Assembly (NCBI GenBank): GCA_030599445.1
Contig: JAUVOA010000024.1
Location: forward strand, 1 to 10,957
DNA length: 10,957 bases
Direction of reading: 5' to 3'
Source: Atribacterota bacterium
GTDB lineage: Bacteria > Atribacterota > Phoenicimicrobiia > Phoenicimicrobiales > Phoenicimicrobiaceae
This document shows, one piece after another, positions 7,365 through 10,957 of this stretch (its first letter is position 1; the number at the start of each line of letters is the position of its first letter). Both the position numbers and the translations under genes were made by a program. The notes beneath the pieces were generated by a model. It saw only the letters and a program-made list of their open reading frames with translations, made no database searches and was not told where the DNA came from.

Positions 7365-7389
7365 CATCAAATACTGATGCTGTTAGAAT
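7361..7389 (+). promoter_or_regulatory. Strong sigma-70-type promoter for rpsL/str operon
   Basis: A consensus -35 TTGACA (7361-7366) is separated by exactly 17 bp from -10 TAGAAT (7384-7389), one mismatch from TATAAT. An extended -10 TG sits at 7381-7382. The expected start point is about 7395-7397, leaving a leader of about 50 nt before rpsL. The -35 overlaps the rpoC stop codon (TGA, 7362-7364). It is the best promoter match in the window and probably gives rpsL-rpsG-fusA-tuf their own transcript. Confidence 0.8.
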
Positions 7390-7445
7390 ATAAAAGTATT
7401 TTTATTTATAAGATGTTGATAAATTTAGACAAAGGAAGGTAAGAT

Positions 7446-7829
7446 ATGCCTACCATAAATCAATTAGTAAGAAAAGGTAGAAAAAAGATCTTTAAAAAAT
7501 CTGATACGCCGGCTTTACAAGGCAGTCCATTAAAAAGAGGAGTATGTACCAGAGTTTGGACTATAACTCCTAAAAAACCTAATTCCGCTTTGAGAAAAGT
7601 TACCCGAGTAAGATTAACTAACAATATGGAGGTTACTGCTTATATTCCCGGAATAGGGCATAATCTTCAAGAACATTCAATTGTTCTCTTAAGAGGTGGG
7701 AGGGTAAAAGATTTACCAGGAGTTAGATATCATATTGTCAGAGGAGTTATGGATACTACTGGAGTAGAAAATAGAATGCAAGGGCGTTCAAGATATGGAT
7801 CTAAAAGACCAAAGAAGACAAGTAAGTAA
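7446..7829 (+). CDS. rpsL: 30S ribosomal protein S12
   Basis: S12 lies at the decoding centre of the small subunit and takes part in tRNA selection and accuracy. The 127-aa product has the full family signature: N-terminal MPTINQLVRKGRK, KRGVCTRVWTITPKKPNSALRK, GHNLQEHSIVLLRGGRVKDLPGVRYH and the basic C-terminal SRYGSKRPKK. Numbering matches E. coli exactly through the core. Lys43 and Lys88, where streptomycin-resistance changes arise in other species, are both the normal lysine, and Asp89, the methylthiolated residue in E. coli, is present. The roughly 13-residue insert of many Firmicutes S12 proteins is absent. The start ATG has GGAAGG six bases upstream (7434-7439). It is the first gene after the promoter at 7361-7389 and is followed by rpsG after 136 bp. 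Confidence 0.98.
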   Translation: MPTINQLVRKGRKKIFKKSDTPALQGSPLKRGVCTRVWTITPKKPNSALRKVTRVRLTNNMEVTAYIPGIGHNLQEHSIVLLRGGRVKDLPGVRYHIVRGVMDTTGVENRMQGRSRYGSKRPKKTSK

Positions 7830-7838
7830 TAAGCATTT

Positions 7839-7923
7839 AGTTATCTAGTTATTTGGTTACCTGGTTAACCAATTTGTTAGCCAATCAAACCAGTTAACTA
7901 AGTAACCAGCTAACCAATTAACC
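7839..7923. repeat. Inverted pair of 8-bp tandem arrays (4 + 4 units)
   Basis: The left array has AGTTATCT (7839-7846), AGTTATTT, GGTTACCT and GGTTAACC (to 7870). After a 21-base spacer, the right array is the same family in inverse orientation: AGTTAACT (7892-7899), AAGTAACC, AGCTAACC and AATTAACC (to 7923). The arms can pair as an imperfect hairpin of about 32 bp per arm. It fills most of the rpsL-rpsG gap and ends about 30 bases before the rpsG ribosome-binding site (AGAGGTGG, 7952-7959). It has no T-run suited to termination. Units are shared with the GTTA repeat in the rpoB-rpoC gap. Confidence 0.8.
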
Positions 7924-7965
7924 ATTTAATTAAATACTGATTTAAAAAGATAGAGGTGGTAAATA

Positions 7966-8436
7966 ATGTCCAGGAGAAGAAGGGCGGTAAAGAGAATAAA
8001 TGCACCAGATCCTGTATATCATGATAAAAATATAGCAACTTTTATAAACAAGTTAATGTATGCTGGCAAAAAAAGTAAAGCGGAAGCAATTTTTTACAGG
8101 GCTTTAGAAATGGCTGCTAAAAAGACAAAAAAGGAACCATTAGAAGTGTTTAATCAAGCCTTACAGAATGTTATGCCTGTATTAGAAGTGAAATCAAGGA
8201 GAGTTGGAGGAGCAAGTTATCAGATCCCGATTGAAGTAAGTCCAGATAGAAGAATGACTTTGGGAATGAGATGGATAATTAACTTTGCCAGAAAAAGAAC
8301 AGGTAAACCGATGCATGAAAAATTATCCTTAGAGTTAGCAGATGCAGTAAATAGTGTTGGAGCAGCTGTTAAAAAGAAAGAAGATACGCATAAAATGGCA
8401 GAAGCAAATAAAGCATTTGCACATTACAGGTGGTAA
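7966..8436 (+). CDS. rpsG: 30S ribosomal protein S7
   Basis: S7 binds 16S rRNA directly, starts assembly of the 30S head, and lies near the E site and mRNA exit. The 156-aa product is of normal bacterial length. Diagnostic segments are MSRRRRAVKR at the start, FINKLMYAGKKSKAEAIFYRALE, VMPVLEVKSRRVGGASYQIPIEV, RWIINFARKR and the C-terminal AEANKAFAHYRW. The arginine-rich N-terminus and the beta-hairpin region (VKSRRVGGASYQIP) are the RNA-contacting parts in known structures. ATG is chosen because the protein then starts exactly where the family does, with AGAGGTGG six bases upstream. In E. coli S7 represses its own operon by binding the rpsL-rpsG spacer. Here that spacer is occupied by repeats and I see no recognisable E. 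coli-like site. Confidence 0.98.
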   Translation: MSRRRRAVKRINAPDPVYHDKNIATFINKLMYAGKKSKAEAIFYRALEMAAKKTKKEPLEVFNQALQNVMPVLEVKSRRVGGASYQIPIEVSPDRRMTLGMRWIINFARKRTGKPMHEKLSLELADAVNSVGAAVKKKEDTHKMAEANKAFAHYRW

Positions 8437-8463
8437 ATAAAATAGTCGTTAGTATATAGCATG

Positions 8464-8491
8464 GCGTAGAGCGGGTAGCGTTTAGCGTATA
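8464..8491. repeat. Heptamer tandem array (GCGTNTA type, 4 units)
   Basis: The four period-7 units are GCGTAGA (8464-8470), GCGGGTA (8471-8477), GCGTTTA (8478-8484) and GCGTATA (8485-8491). It is more GC-rich than its surroundings. It has the same period as the arrays in the rpoB-rpoC gap but a different unit. Confidence 0.7.
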
Positions 8492-8544
8492 GTTTGGATT
8501 AATAATAAAATGATTGTCCTAATCAAATTAAAAACTTAAAGCTA

Positions 8545-8640
8545 AAAGCGAAAAATCATAATTTAAAACTCAAAACTTTTTCTCTCAATTTTTTATTTTG
8601 AGTTATAGTTTTGCATTTTGCGATTTTCATTTTTCGCTTT
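8545..8640. repeat. Nested AT-rich inverted repeat
   Basis: The outer 12-bp arms AAAGCGAAAAAT (8545-8556) and ATTTTTCGCTTT (8629-8640) are perfectly complementary. Inside lie the perfect 9-bp arms AACTCAAAA (8567-8575) and TTTTGAGTT (8596-8604) around a 20-base loop. The right half also has TTTTGCATTTTGCGATTTT-like periodicity. The outer stem is followed by ATTAGTCC, not a T-run, so it does not look like a standard intrinsic terminator. It may be a small palindromic mobile-like repeat or an RNA hairpin ahead of fusA. Confidence 0.75.
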
Positions 8641-8711
8641 ATTAGTCCAATAACTGTTAAGCTCTAAAATAAAAAATATATTTGAAGAAATAAGATTAGG
8701 ATTTTTAAATT

Positions 8712-10775
8712 ATGTCTACGAAATTTCCTTTAGATAAAATAAGAAATATAGGTATTATGGCCCATATTGACGCTGGAAAAACTACCGTTACCGAGAGAAT
8801 ACTTTATTATACGGGAAAAGTTCATAAGATGGGTGAGGTTCACGAAGGGTCTGCAACTATGGATTGGATGCCTCAAGAAAAGGAGAGAGGTATTACTATA
8901 ACTTCTGCATCGACAACCCTGTATTGGAAAGACAATCGTGTTAATATTATTGATACACCTGGACACGTAGATTTTACCATGGAAGTTGAACGCTGTTTAA
9001 GGGTGCTTGATGGTGCCATTGCGGTATTCTGTGCAGTAGGAGGTGTTGAACCCCAAACAGAAACCGTTTGGCGTCAGGCAGAAACATATGGTGTTCCTCG
9101 TATCGCCTTTATTAATAAAATGGATAGGGCCGGAGCAGATTTCTATCATGTTATAAAAATGATTCAAGATAAACTGGCAGCCAATACAATCATTGTTCAA
9201 TTGCCCTGGGGGAGTGAAGGAAATTTTAAAGGCATTATCGACTTAATAAAAATGAAGGCGTATTCTTATACTATAGATAATTTAGGAGTAAATTATAAAG
9301 AAGTATCTATATCAGAAGATATGCGAGAATTAGCCAATGAGTATCATCATAAAATGATAGAAAGTTTAGCTGAACTTGATGAAAAAATTGTGGAGAAATA
9401 TCTTGAAGGTGAAGAAATTACCTCCAATGAAATAAAGTCTGCAATTCGCAGGTTAACTATTAAAAATGAGGTAGTTCCGGTTTTGTGTGGTTCAGCTTTA
9501 AAAAATAAAGGGGTTCAGTTGCTTTTAGATGCAACAGTTGATTATCTGCCTTCTCCTTTAGATGTTCCACCGGTCAAAGGCATAGATCCTCTGACTGAGA
9601 AAGGAGTATATAGATTAGTCGAAGATAAAGAACCATTATCTTCTTTAGTTTTTAAAATTATGACTGATCCCTATATAGGTAAATTAAGTTTTGTCAGGGT
9701 TTATTCGGGTACATTAAAATCTGGTTCTTATGTTTATAATCCAACCAAAGAGGTTAAGGAAAGAATTAATAGACTAGTACTGATTCATGCTGATCATAAG
9801 AAGGATGTTACAGAGATACATTCAGGAAATTTAGGTGCAATAATAGGTTTAAAAAAATCTACTACCGGTGATACTTTATGTGACACAAAACATCCTATAA
9901 TTTTAGAATCGATGAAATTTCCCGAACCGGTAATTTCTATCGCTATAGAGCCAAAAAGCAAAGCAGAGCAAGATAAAATGGCTTTAGCTTTGGATAAATT
10001 ATCAGAAGAAGACCCGACCTTTAGAAGAACACATAATGTTGAAACCGGTCAAACTATCATCTCAGGCATGGGGGAACTGCATTTAGAAATAATTGTAGAT
10101 CGTTTACTCCGTGAATTTAGAGTAGAAGGAAATATAGGAAAGCCGCAAGTGGCTTACAAAGAAACAATCGAGAGACCTGCTAAGGCCAGAGGAAGATTTA
10201 TCAGACAATCAGGAGGTAGGGGACAATATGGAGATGTAACTCTGGAAGTAGAACCTTACAAAGAAGATAATTTTAAATTTATTAATCGGATAGTTGGCGG
10301 AGCAGTGCCCAAAGAATACATCCCCGCAGTAGAAGTGGGCATAAAAGAAGCTATGTTAAGTGGAGTATTGGCCAATTACCCGGTTACCAATATAAAGGTA
10401 ACTTTGTTGGATGGTTCTTATCATCCGGTAGATTCATCAGAGATTGCTTTTAAGATAGCAGCTTCTATGGCTTTTCAAGAATGTATGAAAAAGGCCAAAC
10501 CAATACTTTTAGAGCCGATGATGGAAGTAGAAATCGTAACTCCGGAAGAATATTTGGGAAGCCTGATAAGTGATATAAGTTCACGGAGAGCGAAAGTAGA
10601 AGGGATAGAAACAAAGGCTAAAGTAAAAATTATTACTGCTTACGTACCTTTAGTAGAAATGTTTGGTTATGCTACTAGTTTAAGGTCAATTTCACAAGGC
10701 AGAGCAACTTCTACTATGCAGTTTTTATATTACGAGAAAGTTCCAGATAATATTACGAAAGAAATGTTAATCTAA
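8712..10775 (+). CDS. fusA: Translation elongation factor G
   Basis: EF-G is the GTPase that drives tRNA-mRNA translocation and, with ribosome recycling factor, splits post-termination ribosomes. The 687-aa length is normal (T. thermophilus 691). The GTP-binding motifs are complete: P-loop AHIDAGKTT (17-25), switch I RGITITSA (59-66), DTPGH (81-85, with catalytic-type His85), NKMD (135-138) and GSAL (260-263). Domain II is at about 300-395. Domain III is at about 400-478, with SGMGELHLE. Domain IV is at about 480-600, with GGRGQYGDV and the tip loop SYHPVDSSE. Domain V is at about 601-677, with YATSLRSISQGRAT. The ATG start gives the standard N-terminus. The ribosome-binding site is poor (AGGA, ten bases away) for such a highly expressed gene. 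tuf follows after 48 bp. Confidence 0.98.
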   Translation: MSTKFPLDKIRNIGIMAHIDAGKTTVTERILYYTGKVHKMGEVHEGSATMDWMPQEKERGITITSASTTLYWKDNRVNIIDTPGHVDFTMEVERCLRVLDGAIAVFCAVGGVEPQTETVWRQAETYGVPRIAFINKMDRAGADFYHVIKMIQDKLAANTIIVQLPWGSEGNFKGIIDLIKMKAYSYTIDNLGVNYKEVSISEDMRELANEYHHKMIESLAELDEKIVEKYLEGEEITSNEIKSAIRRLTIKNEVVPVLCGSALKNKGVQLLLDATVDYLPSPLDVPPVKGIDPLTEKGVYRLVEDKEPLSSLVFKIMTDPYIGKLSFVRVYSGTLKSGSYVYNPTKEVKERINRLVLIHADHKKDVTEIHSGNLGAIIGLKKSTTGDTLCDTKHPIILESMKFPEPVISIAIEPKSKAEQDKMALALDKLSEEDPTFRRTHNVETGQTIISGMGELHLEIIVDRLLREFRVEGNIGKPQVAYKETIERPAKARGRFIRQSGGRGQYGDVTLEVEPYKEDNFKFINRIVGGAVPKEYIPAVEVGIKEAMLSGVLANYPVTNIKVTLLDGSYHPVDSSEIAFKIAASMAFQECMKKAKPILLEPMMEVEIVTPEEYLGSLISDISSRRAKVEGIETKAKVKIITAYVPLVEMFGYATSLRSISQGRATSTMQFLYYEKVPDNITKEMLI

Positions 10776-10807
10776 ATTTAAAATAATAAAAATAGTATAG
10801 AATATTT

Positions 10808-10814
10808 AAGGAGG
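10808..10814 (+). promoter_or_regulatory. Shine-Dalgarno site of tuf
   Basis: AAGGAGG lies nine bases before the ATG at 10824. It is a near-perfect anti-16S match and much stronger than the fusA site. I saw no promoter in the 48-bp AT-rich gap, so tuf is probably translated from the str-operon transcript. Confidence 0.75.
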
Positions 10815-10823
10815 AAAAATCAA

Positions 10824-10957
10824 ATGGCAAAAGAGAAATTTGTAAGAACTAAACCCCATATTAATGTGGGTACTATCGGTCATGTAGACCATGGTAAAAC
10901 AACCTTAACCTCAGCAATCACTAAATATTTGGCTTATAAAGGCCTTGCCGAGGTGAA
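10824..10957 (+). CDS. tuf: Translation elongation factor Tu (5' part, truncated by window end)
   Basis: EF-Tu delivers aminoacyl-tRNA to the ribosomal A site as a GTP complex. Only 44 codons plus two bases are present, about a ninth of the usual length of roughly 395-400. The product starts MAKEKFVRTKPHINVGTIG. The P-loop GHVDHGKT is at residues 19-26 and is followed by LTSAITKYLAYKG, all matching the EF-Tu N-terminus. The KPHINVGTIGHVDHGKTTLT segment separates it from EF-G, SelB and LepA. The switch regions and domains II-III lie beyond the window. Position directly after fusA is the classic str-operon order. Confidence 0.97.
   Translation, partial: MAKEKFVRTKPHINVGTIGHVDHGKTTLTSAITKYLAYKGLAEV

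Larger units (their letters stand above)
8437..8711. other. rpsG-fusA intergenic region with repeats
   Basis: This 275-bp gap has no gene. Just after rpsG it begins with TTAGTATATAG (8449-8459), an 11-mer that also follows rpoB (1952-1962). A heptamer array (8464-8491), the shared TAATAAAATG (8503-8512), and a large AT-rich nested inverted repeat (8545-8640) come next. An ordinary AT-rich stretch leads to fusA. I found no persuasive promoter. The fusA ribosome-binding site is weak (AGGA at 8698-8701, ten bases before ATG). Confidence 0.75.

Noticed and set aside
7871..7891. CRISPR-like spacer between repeats in the rpsL-rpsG gap
   Set aside because: The units are only 8 bp, contiguous and inverted, with a single 21-base centre. 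There is no regular repeat-spacer series and no cas gene.
8567..8604. Hairpin in the rpsG-fusA gap as an intrinsic terminator
   Set aside because: The stem is AT-rich and weak, with a 20-base loop and no uninterrupted T-run after it. Termination here would also cut fusA and tuf off from the only clear promoter.

Overview
The window is a conserved bacterial transcription and translation locus. Every gene lies on the + strand, in the order rpoB (3' part) - rpoC - rpsL - rpsG - fusA - tuf (5' part). This is the widespread rpoBC plus 'str' gene arrangement. The DNA is clearly AT-rich, and codon use follows that bias (many AAA, GAA, ATA and TTA codons) in all six genes, so nothing looks recently acquired. 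The taxon cannot be fixed from this window. RpoB lacks the large insert E. coli has after the GEKAREIRDTS segment. RpoC lacks the proteobacterial trigger-loop insert. S12 lacks the roughly 13-residue insert of many Firmicutes. RpoC is very long (1706 aa), and the gaps are filled with short tandem repeats. This suggests a deep-branching low-GC lineage, perhaps an uncultured phylum such as Atribacterota or a similar group; that is a weak inference.

Layout: rpoB end (1-1950); a 293-bp gap made of stacked short repeats (1951-2243); rpoC with a TTG start and strong Shine-Dalgarno (2244-7364); a short gap with a very good sigma-70-type promoter whose -35 hexamer overlaps the rpoC stop codon; rpsL (7446-7829); a 136-bp gap holding four 8-bp units followed by four inverted 8-bp units; rpsG (7966-8436); a 275-bp gap with a heptamer array and a nested inverted repeat; fusA (8712-10775); a 48-bp gap; and the first 44 codons of tuf (from 10824). 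No gap exceeds 300 bp.

The genes supply the two large catalytic subunits of RNA polymerase, two 30S ribosomal proteins (decoding-centre S12 and head protein S7), and the two elongation GTPases (EF-G and EF-Tu). The promoter at the end of rpoC probably starts a separate or additional str-operon transcript, so rpsL-rpsG-fusA-tuf can be expressed independently of rpoBC.

I see no defence system, mobile gene, CRISPR array, RNA gene or undescribed gene cluster. The most noteworthy items are (1) a roughly 320-residue insertion in the C-terminal part of RpoC that seems to be built from degenerate copies of a module RpoC already carries next to its second zinc site, and (2) the mosaic of period-7 and period-8 repeats and inverted repeats that expands three of the gaps in this operon, with motifs shared between gaps.
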